DNA from: Sulfuricurvum sp.
GTDB lineage: Bacteria; Campylobacterota; Campylobacteria; Campylobacterales; Sulfurimonadaceae
Assembly: GCA_030696775.1 (NCBI GenBank)
Contig: JAUYRN010000015.1
Location: 1-64,000, forward strand
Direction: 5' to 3'
Length of the DNA: 64,000 nucleotides
The stretch's first letter is position 1. Each line of letters begins with the position of its first letter. Positions 44,773 through 54,767 of this stretch are shown here, one piece after another. A model generated the notes under the pieces. That model ran no database searches. It was not told where the DNA came from and saw only the letters and a list, made by a program, of their open reading frames with translations. A program made the position numbers and the translations under genes.

Positions 44773-47139
44773 ATGCTAACAATTATTAAACGTAACGGCC
44801 GTCGTGAGCCATTGGATATTGCTAAAATTCAAAAATATACTTTTGCTGCCGTTGATGGGCTAATCAATGTTTCACAAAGTGAACTTGAAGTGGATGCACA
44901 AATACAGTTTCGTGACGGTATTACGAGCAATGAGATTCAGCATACGTTGATTAAAACAGCGGTGGATAAAATCGATATCGACAGTCCTAACTGGACATTT
45001 GTCGCATCACGCCTTTTCTTGTATGATTTGTATCACCGCGTAAATGGATTTACGGGGTATGGAAGTTTGTTGAGTTATTTTGAACGCTGTGAGAACGAAG
45101 GGCGCATTCTTCTTGGGCTAAAAGAAAAATTTGATTTGACCGTACTTGAGAAGCACATTGTCCCTGAGCGTGATTTAGAGTTTAACTATTTGGGTGTTAA
45201 AACGCTTTATGATCGTTATCTTATCAAAGATCGTAAGGGTGATCCTATCGAGCTTCCTCAGCATATGTTTATGGCGATCTCTATGTTCTTGGCACAAAAC
45301 GAGTCTGACCGTGAAGGGTGGGCGATTAAGTTCTACGACATGATCAGTCAGTTCCAGGTGATGCTCGCAACCCCTACTCTTTCCAATGCCCGTACAACAC
45401 GCCATCAGCTTAGTTCATGTTATATTGGTTCAAGTCCTGATAATATTGAAGGAATTTTTGATGCCTATAAAGAGATGGCGCTTCTTTCTAAATTCGGCGG
45501 CGGTATCGGCTGGGATTGGACACAAGTTCGTGCGATGGGTTCATTCATCGATGGTCATAAAAATGCTGCGGGCGGAACCGTACCGTTTTTGAAAATCACC
45601 AATGACATCGCTATCGCTGTTGACCAGCTGGGAACTCGTAAGGGGGCGATTGCTGTCTATCTCGAACCATGGCACATGGACATCAAAGATTTCCTTGATA
45701 TCAAGAAAAACTCTGGTGAAGAGCGTCGTCGTGCGCATGACTTGTTCCCTGCTTTGTGGATCAATGATATGTTTATGAAACGAGTTGTTGAAGACGGTAT
45801 CTGGACAATGTTTGATCCGTACGATGTGAAAGATTTGAGTGAGCTTTATGGTGATGCGTTTGAGAAGCGTTATATCGAATTAGAGCAGGACGCAAGCGTC
45901 ATCAAAGAGCATACAAAAGCAAAAGATCTGTGGAAAAAAATCCTTACCAGTTATTTTGAATCGGGCAGTCCGTTCTTATGTTTCAAAGACAGTGCTAACC
46001 GTGCTAACCCGAATGACCATTATGGAATTATCCGCAGTTCAAACCTTTGTACCGAGATTTTCCAAAATACGCAGCCAAACCATTATCTTATCAAAGTCAA
46101 ATTTGAAGACGGGACGTTTGTAACGTACGAAGAAGATGAGTTAGTAAAAGTGGACAGCGGTATCGAAAAACCTGCTAACAAAGTTACGGCACTTGATTCA
46201 TTGGGCGGAAGACCTATCTACATCGTGGAAAAAGAAAAAGTTGATGGAGCAACGGCTGTGTGTAATCTAGCCTCTGTCAACCTCTCACGTATTAATACGA
46301 AAGAAGAGATTGACCGTATCGTTCCTATCGCCATTCGTGCACTGGATAATGTTATTGATCTGAACTTCTATCCGTTAGAGAAAGTAAAACGCACGAACAT
46401 GAAAAGCCGCGCAATCGGTTTGGGTGTTATGGGTGAAGCACAGATGCTTGCAGAGAATAAAATCATGTGGGGCACACAAGAACATTTCGACAAGATTGAT
46501 GAAGTGATGGAAGCCGTTAGTTATAACGCGATCAAAGCTTCGTCGGATTTAGCGCTTGAAAAAGGGTCGTATGCCGAGTATCAAGGTTCAAAATGGAGCC
46601 GAGGTATTTTACCAATGGACCATGCAACAGCGGAAGTGCAAAACCTCGTCGATCGTGGCGGATTGTTTGCTTCTAGTTACGACTGGAATGTTCTACGTGA
46701 AACTATCAAAAAGCAAGGTATGCGTAACGGTTATCTGATGGCAATCGCTCCGACAAGTTCGATTTCAATCCTTACAGGAACAACACAAACGATTGAACCG
46801 GTTTATAAACGTAAATGGTTTGAAGAGAACCTTTCCGGCCTTATACCAGTTGTTGCTCCGAAGCTCTCTCCAGAAACATGGGGCTATTATACTCCTGCGT
46901 ATGATTTGGATCAAACGATTTTGATCAAAGCAGCAGCTATCCGACAAAAGTGGATTGACCAAGGGCAAAGTCTCAATATCTTTATCACGTTGGACAAGGC
47001 AAGCGGTAAATATCTCAACGATATCTATATGCTCGCATGGAAACTGGGTCTCAAATCGACGTACTATTTACGATCCCAATCTCCGGAAGCCAAAGAAGAT
47101 ACAGCAGATCGATCTATAGAGTGTGACGGGTGCCAATAA
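44773..47139 (+). CDS. nrdA: class I ribonucleotide reductase large subunit
   Basis: It reduces ribonucleoside diphosphates. 788 residues. The N-terminal ATP-cone (IIKRNGRREPLDIAKIQKYT) implies allosteric overall control. Active-site parts: LSSCYIGSS, SNLCTEI (radical Cys and Glu), CNLASVNL, and radical-path tyrosines STYYLRSQ. C-terminal redox pair ECDGCQ. The partner nrdB is encoded 3 kb away on the other strand. A TATAAT box is upstream. The next small gene overlaps its end. Confidence 0.95.
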   Translation: MLTIIKRNGRREPLDIAKIQKYTFAAVDGLINVSQSELEVDAQIQFRDGITSNEIQHTLIKTAVDKIDIDSPNWTFVASRLFLYDLYHRVNGFTGYGSLLSYFERCENEGRILLGLKEKFDLTVLEKHIVPERDLEFNYLGVKTLYDRYLIKDRKGDPIELPQHMFMAISMFLAQNESDREGWAIKFYDMISQFQVMLATPTLSNARTTRHQLSSCYIGSSPDNIEGIFDAYKEMALLSKFGGGIGWDWTQVRAMGSFIDGHKNAAGGTVPFLKITNDIAIAVDQLGTRKGAIAVYLEPWHMDIKDFLDIKKNSGEERRRAHDLFPALWINDMFMKRVVEDGIWTMFDPYDVKDLSELYGDAFEKRYIELEQDASVIKEHTKAKDLWKKILTSYFESGSPFLCFKDSANRANPNDHYGIIRSSNLCTEIFQNTQPNHYLIKVKFEDGTFVTYEEDELVKVDSGIEKPANKVTALDSLGGRPIYIVEKEKVDGATAVCNLASVNLSRINTKEEIDRIVPIAIRALDNVIDLNFYPLEKVKRTNMKSRAIGLGVMGEAQMLAENKIMWGTQEHFDKIDEVMEAVSYNAIKASSDLALEKGSYAEYQGSKWSRGILPMDHATAEVQNLVDRGGLFASSYDWNVLRETIKKQGMRNGYLMAIAPTSSISILTGTTQTIEPVYKRKWFEENLSGLIPVVAPKLSPETWGYYTPAYDLDQTILIKAAAIRQKWIDQGQSLNIFITLDKASGKYLNDIYMLAWKLGLKSTYYLRSQSPEAKEDTADRSIECDGCQ

Positions 47140-47501
47140 AGCCCCTGAACGCTCAAACGCTAACAGCTTTGTTAGCGCGCTTGGACAATGCAAAACATGG
47201 AGAAATCCGTTCCATCGTACCACTCTCCCCTACTTCTATCGAAATTCGGTTTAGTGTTCAAGATATTGCTCGCGGGTATGATTGGATTGATGTGGCATTT
47301 CGTATAGAGGGTGTTCGTGATGCGAAGCTCGCGAGTGATAATGTTTTGAAATCACTTGATATGTCTGAGGGGATAACAGTTGAGTTTGGTGCTAACGAGT
47401 GTGCATTAGCATTAGGAAGTTACAGCGGAAGAGCTTATGAAGCGCCACTTTATATCATCGGCACTTCACTGGGTTATGAAGAACTGCCTTTTAGCGCTTA
47501 A
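47130..47501 (+). CDS. small protein overlapping nrdA, function unknown
   Basis: An open frame of 123 residues starting with GTG ten bases before the nrdA stop. The chain has an amphipathic N-terminus and an alpha/beta appearance (GYDWIDVAFRIEGVRDAKL, ITVEFGANECALALGSYSGRAYEAPLYIIGTSLGY). I recognise no family. The overlap with nrdA suggests translational coupling and perhaps a role in ribonucleotide reduction. Its end overlaps the convergent phosphatase by 11 bases. That it is a real gene is supported by length and position only. Confidence 0.55.
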   Translation: MPIKPLNAQTLTALLARLDNAKHGEIRSIVPLSPTSIEIRFSVQDIARGYDWIDVAFRIEGVRDAKLASDNVLKSLDMSEGITVEFGANECALALGSYSGRAYEAPLYIIGTSLGYEELPFSA

Positions 47502-47925
47502 GTAGCTCTTTAACGCACGATTCGATCATTGAATAGACATTCTCAAATCCTTCGAATCCTTTAAAAAAATAAGGATCGGGAACATCTGCCCCCTCATATC
47601 CGTAATCACCTAATTTTATTAGATTCGTACATCCCATCGCTTTAAGATCATGATAGTTACTTTGATCAAGTGCGACAATCAAATCAAAGGCAGAAAAATC
47701 AGCTTTTGTGACTTGACGGGCTCGAAGAGTTGAAATGTCGACATTGTGATTACTGGCAACTTGTACAGAATGAGCACACGGTGTTTCACCAATATGCCAG
47801 TATCCCGTTCCTGCTGAATCAACGTGAATATTGTTGTCGCCCTGCTCTATCAAATGGCGTGCAATTCCTTCTGCAATCGGTGAACGACATATGTTTCCCA
47901 AGCAGACGAATAGAATAGATTTCAT
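47491..47925 (-). CDS. low-molecular-weight protein-tyrosine phosphatase
   Basis: A cytoplasmic phosphatase of 144 residues. The P-loop CLGNICRS (Cys8, Arg14) lies at the N-terminus, and the general-acid loop VPDPYF is present. It dephosphorylates tyrosine-phosphorylated proteins. The ATG at 47925 is chosen over the frame start at 47946 because MKSILFVCLGN is the family beginning and GGAG lies upstream. It is the last gene of the nrdB-nitrilase-pcm-rsmB unit. Confidence 0.88.
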   Translation of the reverse strand: MKSILFVCLGNICRSPIAEGIARHLIEQGDNNIHVDSAGTGYWHIGETPCAHSVQVASNHNVDISTLRARQVTKADFSAFDLIVALDQSNYHDLKAMGCTNLIKLGDYGYEGADVPDPYFFKGFEGFENVYSMIESCVKELLKR

Positions 47926-48872
47926 CCTTTTTTCTCCAACAAACACAAAAAGAATCCATCGATCGTATCGGTCGGTAAAATCCTCACTCCGTTTTGAATC
48001 CTTTCATCAAAAACTTCTTTTCCCCAGCGCTGTAGAGGCTTTTGTATGTTATTGAAGGGCAAAGTTAGGGGTATAGTCGTTAAATGCTCTCCATGACGCT
48101 CTAGGAGGTGCTGGATAGGGCTTTCGTTCTCTTCGGGGGAGAAGGAGCAGGTACAATAGAGGAGTTTTCCCCCCGGTTTGAGAGCATCGAAGGCAGAGAG
48201 GAGCAATCGGCGTTGAAGTTTGGAGGTTTCTTTGACTTTGTGAATGGTCCAAAATGACATTGATTTTGGTTCGTGGGTCTTAAATCGTGCTTCAGATGAA
48301 CAGGGAGCATCGAGCAGTATACGGTCAAACATCTCGGGACATTTTTTACCGACACTTCGGCCATCGGTCATGTAAGTATGAGCGTTGGTGACTCCTTGGG
48401 AGGAAAGATTGTCTCGGAGACGAAAAAAACGTTCGCGTGAGAGCTCCACAGCAGAGAGCCAACCTGTATTTTCCATCATCCCGGCTAGCATCAGTGTTTT
48501 TCCACCGGGAGCCGCAGCTAAATCAAGGACGGTCTCTTCGGGCTTTGGTGCCAAAATCCATGGTGCGATCATGGAGGCTAGATTTTGGATATAAAGCCGT
48601 CCACCGTAAAACGCATCCGATGACGTGAGACGGAGTTTGTCTTCGGGAGCAATCCGATAGACGCCTTCCATAAACTCAGTATTCCACCCTACTTTCTCGT
48701 AGGGAATTTTTGCGGCTTCGAGTTCGGCTTCAAGTTCATTTGGTGTTGATTTGAGTGTATTGACGCGAAAGGTGACTTGTTTTGGGGCATCAAAAGTAGA
48801 AATAATGGCCTCAAACTGTTCACGTGGAACAATCTTTTCCAGCCGCTCGACAAAGGCTTCGGGAAGGCTCAT
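47922..48872 (-). CDS. RsmB/NOP family RNA m5C methyltransferase
   Basis: A SAM-dependent RNA cytosine-5 methyltransferase of 316 residues. The SAM site is VLDLAAAPGGKTLMLAGMM. The catalytic cysteine sits in LLDAPCSS, and the second in LLYCTCSFSPEENE. Substrate (16S rRNA or tRNA) is not determined by sequence. The ATG at 48872 overlaps the pcm stop as ATGA, so coupling is likely. The RsmB-type N-terminal NusB domain is missing; the protein resembles the short RsmF/YebU-like kind. Confidence 0.85.
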   Translation of the reverse strand: MSLPEAFVERLEKIVPREQFEAIISTFDAPKQVTFRVNTLKSTPNELEAELEAAKIPYEKVGWNTEFMEGVYRIAPEDKLRLTSSDAFYGGRLYIQNLASMIAPWILAPKPEETVLDLAAAPGGKTLMLAGMMENTGWLSAVELSRERFFRLRDNLSSQGVTNAHTYMTDGRSVGKKCPEMFDRILLDAPCSSEARFKTHEPKSMSFWTIHKVKETSKLQRRLLLSAFDALKPGGKLLYCTCSFSPEENESPIQHLLERHGEHLTTIPLTLPFNNIQKPLQRWGKEVFDERIQNGVRILPTDTIDGFFLCLLEKKG

Positions 48873-49510
48873 CGTACGACACCATCCAAAATAGGAACAA
48901 AATCGCATACTTCCAGAGAGTCTTCCATGATTTTGCCACCCTGCTTTGTAAAACGGGTAATGACTTGCTCACGACCTTTTTCCATAGGGGCTATCAAGAT
49001 ACCACCTTCACGCAACTGATCAAAAAGTTTTTTTGGGATGGAGCGTGCCGATGCTGAGAATAGAATCCGGTCAAACGGAGCGTATTGCTCCCAGCCGTTT
49101 TGTCCATCATCGGTACGAGTATGAATATTCCCCAATTTCAGATGACGGAAACGATCCTTTGCCTCTAAGAGAAGCGATTCGATTCGTTCAATCGTAAAGA
49201 CACGACGGAAAAGATGGGACAACACGGCTGCTTGATATCCGCTCCCGCACCCAATCTCTAAGACATTATCGCATCCCTCTGGAGTTAAATACTGAGACAT
49301 TTTTGCCACAGTAAGAGGTGAGGAGATGAACTGCTGCGCACCGATGGGAAGAGCGTCGAGACGATAAGCATTGTGGCGCATAGCGAGCGGGACAAACATT
49401 TCACGGTTGGTGTGAATAATAGCGTTTTTGACAGCGGGGCTTAGCGGATATTTTTTGGAAATTTCTTCTGCCATTCGTGTAGTTTTTATGATGGTGACTT
49501 TATCGATCAT
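48869..49510 (-). CDS. pcm: protein-L-isoaspartate O-methyltransferase
   Basis: A repair enzyme of 213 residues that methylates isoaspartate in damaged proteins. The SAM-binding motif NVLEIGCGSGYQAAVLSHL is preceded by the substrate-site segment GAQQFISSPLTVAKM. DDGQNGWEQYAPFDRILFSA follows. Length and motifs are normal. It overlaps both neighbours by four bases, so it lies in the nrdB to phosphatase operon. Confidence 0.92.
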   Translation of the reverse strand: MIDKVTIIKTTRMAEEISKKYPLSPAVKNAIIHTNREMFVPLAMRHNAYRLDALPIGAQQFISSPLTVAKMSQYLTPEGCDNVLEIGCGSGYQAAVLSHLFRRVFTIERIESLLLEAKDRFRHLKLGNIHTRTDDGQNGWEQYAPFDRILFSASARSIPKKLFDQLREGGILIAPMEKGREQVITRFTKQGGKIMEDSLEVCDFVPILDGVVR

Positions 49511-50235
49511 GCAGTAATTCCTATATCCAGATAGCGACGCATAGAGGTCACAGTACGTTGTTCGTATGTTGAGGAGAGTGATGGCACTCCATTGTTTCGC
49601 ATTTCATGTCCAAACGGGTTGATAATACCGCTCATGCCGCTGGTGTCATCATTGTCAGCATCTGACGCTACGACATAGCATTGGTTCATTACGGCAAGTG
49701 CATTGGTCAGGGTGACAAAATGCTCGGTACGAATTTTTCCCCATTGGGCTGGAATAGCAATGAGATCACACCCTTCGAGTTGCTGCCAAAGGGATTTGAA
49801 GCGAAGCTCAAAGCAGATTAAAATCCCAATCCTCATCCCTTTAAACTCAAACGGAAGAATTTTTGTCTCTTCACCGGCCTTAAAGTGCTCAACTTCACCG
49901 CTTAAAGGAAAAAGCTTGGCTTTGGATTGGGCATGGACAACTTTTCCTTCGTGAAGAGCGTAGGCGATATTGTAAAACTCTTCTCCCAATTTGGTAATGG
50001 CGGTAAAAATAAGGAGCCGATTGCCAACAAATCCCATGAGTTTATCCAGTGCATAGGGGGTAAAGGCTGCGGCTTCTTCGAATCGGTCATAGGCAAAGCC
50101 GCTTAAGACTACTTCGGGAGCTACAATGATGGCATCCTCACTCGATTGGACGATGACGAGTATGAGTTTTGTTAGATTGTTTTCAAAATTCTCTTCGGTT
50201 GAGAGACAAAGTGAAACGATAGGCTTAGAAATCAT
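49507..50235 (-). CDS. carbon-nitrogen hydrolase (nitrilase superfamily)
   Basis: A nitrilase-fold amidase of 242 residues. The catalytic triad is visible: Glu in [15 protein letters not shown], Lys in [15 protein letters not shown], Cys in [13 protein letters not shown]. Substrate is unknown; omega-amidase-like activity is possible. The open frame extends far upstream, but the ATG at 50235 gives the family start ([11 protein letters not shown]) and overlaps the nrdB end by 11 bases, with AAGGAAG upstream. Confidence 0.82.
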   Translation of the reverse strand: MISKPIVSLCLSTEENFENNLTKLILVIVQSSEDAIIVAPEVVLSGFAYDRFEEAAAFTPYALDKLMGFVGNRLLIFTAITKLGEEFYNIAYALHEGKVVHAQSKAKLFPLSGEVEHFKAGEETKILPFEFKGMRIGILICFELRFKSLWQQLEGCDLIAIPAQWGKIRTEHFVTLTNALAVMNQCYVVASDADNDDTSGMSGIINPFGHEMRNNGVPSLSSTYEQRTVTSMRRYLDIGITA

Positions 50236-51244
50236 CAAAGCTAAGGCTTCCTTTGGAATAGTTCGTAACAGTTCCCTCGAAGAAGTTGGTTTTCTGGTCA
50301 TTAAACTTCGAGAAATCATCGACCCATTTGATTGGATTTGCAACATTGTATAGTTTTTTGAGTCCAACGGCGTGCAATCGCTCATCGGCAAGAAACTGGA
50401 TGTATTGGGCAACGATCTCATTGGTAAGACCCAGTATCTGTCCTTGGGTGATGTATTGTCCCCATGCAGTCTCTAGTTCTACCGCTTTACGGAACATATC
50501 GTATACTTCTTCGATAAGTGCTTCGGTAAACAAATCAGGACGTTCACGCTTGAGTGTATTGATGATGTTTTGGAACAAGACGAGGTGGGTTACTTCATCG
50601 CGTTGGATAAAACGGATCATCTGTGCAGAACCTAACATCTTCCCTGAACGAGCCAAAGTATAGATATACGTAAACCCGCTGTAAAAGTAAATTCCCTCTA
50701 AAATCTGATTCGCAAAACACGCTTTGACAAATGCCCCTTCACTGGGATCATCCGCAAGCTCTTCATATCGTGCTGCAATCGAATCGTTTTTAGTTTTAAG
50801 CATCATGTCTCTGCGCCACAAATCATAGATCTCTTCAGAGTTTTGACTGATGGAATCGACCATAACCGCATAGCTTTGAGAATGCAATGCTTCTTCAAAA
50901 CTTTGACGTACTAAAATGAGGTTGATCTCTGGTGCTGTGACATACGGATTGACATTGTCCATCAGATTATTGGTCTGTAAGCTGTCCATGAAAATAAGCT
51001 GAGAAAGTGCCTTGTCATACGCTGTTTTTTCCATATCCGTCAGATGCTTGTAATCAATAGCATCGCGAGTCATATCCACTTCTTTTGGAAACCACGTGTT
51101 GTTGAGCATCATTTCCCAAAGGTTATACGCCCATTGGTATTTGATGTTGTTAAGCTCAAAGATTCCCGTTGGATTGCCGCCAAAAATCCGCCGATCATTC
51201 ACGTGTTCGTTTGAAGATGGGTTGTAGATTTTTTTGCGTTTCAT
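50225..51244 (-). CDS. nrdB: class I ribonucleotide reductase small subunit
   Basis: The radical-generating beta subunit, 339 residues. Diiron ligands and the radical tyrosine are recognisable: [20 protein letters not shown] (Tyr four after the His), [11 protein letters not shown] and [10 protein letters not shown]. The ATG at 51244 behind GGATTGCC is preferred to a TTG two codons earlier. Its partner nrdA is encoded on the other strand. It heads the five-gene minus-strand operon. Confidence 0.94.
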   Translation of the reverse strand: MKRKKIYNPSSNEHVNDRRIFGGNPTGIFELNNIKYQWAYNLWEMMLNNTWFPKEVDMTRDAIDYKHLTDMEKTAYDKALSQLIFMDSLQTNNLMDNVNPYVTAPEINLILVRQSFEEALHSQSYAVMVDSISQNSEEIYDLWRRDMMLKTKNDSIAARYEELADDPSEGAFVKACFANQILEGIYFYSGFTYIYTLARSGKMLGSAQMIRFIQRDEVTHLVLFQNIINTLKRERPDLFTEALIEEVYDMFRKAVELETAWGQYITQGQILGLTNEIVAQYIQFLADERLHAVGLKKLYNVANPIKWVDDFSKFNDQKTNFFEGTVTNYSKGSLSFDDF

Positions 51245-51346
51245 TGGCAATCCAGTGTCGAGATATTTATTGCTTATTATGCCTTTAAGTGCCTCAAAAA
51301 AGATTTAAGTGTGATAAAATTTAACACTATTTACAAAAGGGTACAA

Positions 51347-54300
51347 ATGAAAAAAAGATTTTTGATTTATATAATTTTAGCGGTTGTAAGTTTTTATAGC
51401 ATTATCGGATTTTTTGGTGTCCCTTATGCTATCAAACACAGCATTCCTGATAAAGTAGCAGAAGGGACAAAGGGAGGAAAATTATCCGTTGAATCGGCTT
51501 CTTTTAACCCTTTTACGTTTACATTGTCTCTTCAAAAATTTTCTTTTAAAACCCCGAAAAATGGTGATTTTGTAGCGGTTGAACACTTCTCAGTCAATAT
51601 TGATCCTCTCGATTATCTTTGGAAAGGCGGATTGGTTGTTAATAGCATCTCCATTGATAAGCCGCAGATTTCATTGTCTAAAGACGCTAAGGGTGAAATG
51701 AATTTTGGATGGTTGATTGGTGAAGAAAAAAATGAAACCAAGGAGTCTTCAAAGCCTTTGGCCTTGCTGATCCATAATTTTACGCTTAAAAACGGGGCGA
51801 TGGATTACACGGATGTGAGTGAGGGAAAAAACTACCATCAAAGTATTGATGCTATCGGGTTTCACGTGGAAAATATTGATTTGCGAGAGACATCGAATTC
51901 TAAAGGGCTTATGCGTCTTTATGCAACGATTAATGATGCCGGGTTTGTTGATCTGCGCGGAAAAATAGGGGCAATGAATCCGTTTAAAGTTGAGGGAAGC
52001 GTGGCGTTTAACTCCGGTAAACTTTACACTCCGTGGCGCTATTTTAAAGAAAAATTACCCATCGAAGTCGCGGACGGAACGGCATCTCTTTCGTTAAATT
52101 ATACGTTAAATACTGAGGATATAAACGCAACCAAACTTTCCAACGTTCAAATGGGATTGAAGTCGCTTCGAATTATCTCCAAGGGGGAGCAGCAAAAATT
52201 ATTGGATGTAGGAAGTGTGAAACTTTCCGATGCAACCATTTGGCCGATGCGTAAAGTGTTGGATGCCTCTTCACTGAAGCTTGACGGTTTGGCCTTAAGT
52301 GCTTCGAGATCAGGTGCAGGGGTGATTGATTGGCTGGATTACATGGAGCAGATCAACAAAGCATTTCCTGAAGATGAGAATGAGACTAAAGTTCCCTGGA
52401 GTTTTTTGATAGGGGATGTTGCACTGCACAATATGGCTGTAAAATGGACGGACAACGCACCAAAAGTCCCTTATACGGCAATGCTGGAAGGAATCTCTCT
52501 AACTGCGCAAAGAGTAAGCAGCGATCCGAAGAAAACACTCAATGCCCAGCTTAAAACAGGAAAAATGGGAGTAAATCGCAACGCCGATATGGTGCAAATA
52601 GCAGGATTTGAGAACGCAGCGATTGGGGGGATAGCTTTAGAGCGAGAGATCAAAAATGCGCTTGTTGATAAAGTAGAAATTGGAGGTTTGAACGTATCGT
52701 TGAAGCGATTGAAAGACAGCTCGATAGATTTGAAGCAACTCCTCTATGCGTCAAATACGAAAGAGAAAAAAGTGCAAGAATCGGCCAAAGGTACACCGTG
52801 GAGCTACTGGGTGAACGACGCTGTCTTGAACCATGGCTCTGTAGAATTTGTGGATGAAGTTCCCTCTCGTTTGGTTAAAATCAATCTGGATGAAGTGCAT
52901 GTAGGGGTAAAGAATATTTCGAGTAATCCTCGTGAGAATATGAGCATTGAGAGTTCAAGTCGGATTAACAAAACAACAACGTTAAAAACGAATTCTCAGC
53001 TGCGATTGGAAACACTGCAAAGCAAGGGAAGTTTTGAACTGAGCCATTTTTCACTTCCTCTTATTGATCCGTACATTGAGCCTAGTACCTATGCGCAGTT
53101 GCGTCGAGGGGATCTTGGGCTTCGGGGAACGTATTCGTATACACCTCTAAAAACATTCGTAGAAGGGAAGCTTGCACTAGAAGATTGGGTAGTTGAGGAT
53201 CGCCGTGATGCTTCTGTTTTGTTGGGCTGGAATCGTATCGGAGTGACTCCGTTTGTGTATGTATATCCGGATAATCGTCTTAAAATCAATCATATTTCTG
53301 TGGATGGTTTATACACAAACGTTTTGATCGATCAGAATAAAACGCTCAATTTTTCAACTCTGAGTAAAGGGGTAAAAAGTGAGAGTAATGTGAGTTCTGC
53401 TTCGGGAAATCCATTTGGAATCGATGTGATTAAGCTTTCATTACTCAACAGCAGCGCGACATTTAGCGATCTTTCTCTTCCTTTGCCGTTTAAAACGTAC
53501 ACCCATGATTTAGGCGGAGAAGTGTTGGGTATTTCGACGACGAAAGATGTGACAACCTTTGTAAAATTACGGGGGGGCGTTGATCAGTATGGATTGACTA
53601 AAATCAACGGTCAGCTCAATACCAAAGATCCTAAAACATTTACGGATATGAAGGTCGTATTTGAGAATTTAGAACTCAAGCAATATACCCCCTACTCTCT
53701 GCAATTTTTAGGCTATAAAATCGCAGATGGAAAACTTTTTTTGAATCTTGGGTACAAAATTAATCAAGGGAAACTTAACGCTCAAAATCAAATTGTGATT
53801 AAAAAAATTGAGTTGGGTGAAGAAAAAGTCGGTGGCTCGCCGTGGCCAATGGGTCTCGTGGTGGCATTACTCGAGGACAGTGATGGGACGATAGACATTG
53901 ATCTCCCTATTGAGGGGGATGTAAACAGTCCTGACTTTAAATATGGAAAAGTAGTATGGCAGGTCATCGGTAATCTATTAACCAAAGCAATTACGTCACC
54001 TTTTCGACTGTTGGGCGCTATGATGGGCTTGGACGTAAATGATGATTCTCTCTCAAAAGTTTCGTTTGAAGCAGGCGAGGACATTCTCCTGCCTCCTCAG
54101 ATTGAAAAGCTTGATAAACTTACCACTCTTTTAACGAAACGACCGAAGCTTACTCTGAGCGTGCATGGTGGATGGGCTAATGAGCAAGATGAACGGGCGC
54201 TAAAGATGCAAAAGCTGATTCGTACCGTGATAGGACAAAATGTCAAAGAGAAGATCAGTTCAGCCGATGCTCTGAGTTTAGAGTTTCTTGAAGTAACAGC

Positions 54301-54601
54301 TCAAAAAGCAATGGATTCCAAAGAACTAAAAGAACTTCGTGCAGGGATGAAAGAAAAATACAAGCAAGAGGCTGAGTTTACGCAACACTATACGGCTGCA
54401 TTGATTGAGAAGCTTATTGCTCTTCAAGTATTAGCAAAACCAGATTTGGACCTCTTGGCCTCCAAGCGTTCGAAAGCTGTTGTAGAGTATTTACATAAAA
54501 CACCTGCTTTGCAAAGCCGTGTATCGATCGGGGTAAATGAGGTAGGGATATTTAACGTGAGAGAAGGTATCTCAACACGACTGGAACTTAGTGTACACTA
54601 A
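51347..54601 (+). CDS. DUF748 (AsmA-like) giant envelope protein
   Basis: A protein of 1084 residues with one N-terminal TM helix (FLIYIILAVVSFYSIIGFFG) and a long beta-rich periplasmic chain, as in AsmA-like proteins thought to carry lipids between membranes. The start ATG 51347 follows AAAAGGGTACAA. The DUF748 core (VRFGTSAL-like NGKLYTPWRYF and the GDLGLRGTYSYTPLK middle) is repetitive. The C-terminal part has a low-complexity region that ends in RLELSVH. Function in lipid transport is inferred from the family. Confidence 0.75.
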   Translation: MKKRFLIYIILAVVSFYSIIGFFGVPYAIKHSIPDKVAEGTKGGKLSVESASFNPFTFTLSLQKFSFKTPKNGDFVAVEHFSVNIDPLDYLWKGGLVVNSISIDKPQISLSKDAKGEMNFGWLIGEEKNETKESSKPLALLIHNFTLKNGAMDYTDVSEGKNYHQSIDAIGFHVENIDLRETSNSKGLMRLYATINDAGFVDLRGKIGAMNPFKVEGSVAFNSGKLYTPWRYFKEKLPIEVADGTASLSLNYTLNTEDINATKLSNVQMGLKSLRIISKGEQQKLLDVGSVKLSDATIWPMRKVLDASSLKLDGLALSASRSGAGVIDWLDYMEQINKAFPEDENETKVPWSFLIGDVALHNMAVKWTDNAPKVPYTAMLEGISLTAQRVSSDPKKTLNAQLKTGKMGVNRNADMVQIAGFENAAIGGIALEREIKNALVDKVEIGGLNVSLKRLKDSSIDLKQLLYASNTKEKKVQESAKGTPWSYWVNDAVLNHGSVEFVDEVPSRLVKINLDEVHVGVKNISSNPRENMSIESSSRINKTTTLKTNSQLRLETLQSKGSFELSHFSLPLIDPYIEPSTYAQLRRGDLGLRGTYSYTPLKTFVEGKLALEDWVVEDRRDASVLLGWNRIGVTPFVYVYPDNRLKINHISVDGLYTNVLIDQNKTLNFSTLSKGVKSESNVSSASGNPFGIDVIKLSLLNSSATFSDLSLPLPFKTYTHDLGGEVLGISTTKDVTTFVKLRGGVDQYGLTKINGQLNTKDPKTFTDMKVVFENLELKQYTPYSLQFLGYKIADGKLFLNLGYKINQGKLNAQNQIVIKKIELGEEKVGGSPWPMGLVVALLEDSDGTIDIDLPIEGDVNSPDFKYGKVVWQVIGNLLTKAITSPFRLLGAMMGLDVNDDSLSKVSFEAGEDILLPPQIEKLDKLTTLLTKRPKLTLSVHGGWANEQDERALKMQKLIRTVIGQNVKEKISSADALSLEFLEVTAQKAMDSKELKELRAGMKEKYKQEAEFTQHYTAALIEKLIALQVLAKPDLDLLASKRSKAVVEYLHKTPALQSRVSIGVNEVGIFNVREGISTRLELSVH

Positions 54602-54650
54602 GTTCTTTTGCCGTGATTAACCCATTTTCCCTATAATGTCATTTTTAAAA

Positions 54651-54750
54651 GCGTAGGAATGCACTTGGGATTCCAGCTGAAGAACATAGTACCCTCTGGC
54701 AGGCAAGTCCAGTCTTAACGCAGTCAATCGGGACGAGTTCCGATGACGTA
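54651..54750 (-). repeat. family-1 intergenic repeat, divergent copy F
   Basis: On the minus strand GTCATCGGAACTCGT-CCCGATTGAC, so the outer stem GTCA/TGAC replaces GCCA/TGGC of copy A, followed by TGCGTTAAGACTGGA. The rest of the element is weaker. It lies between the DUF748 gene and YeiH. Confidence 0.6.
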
Positions 54751-54767
54751 TATCAAAAGGAGTTTTT

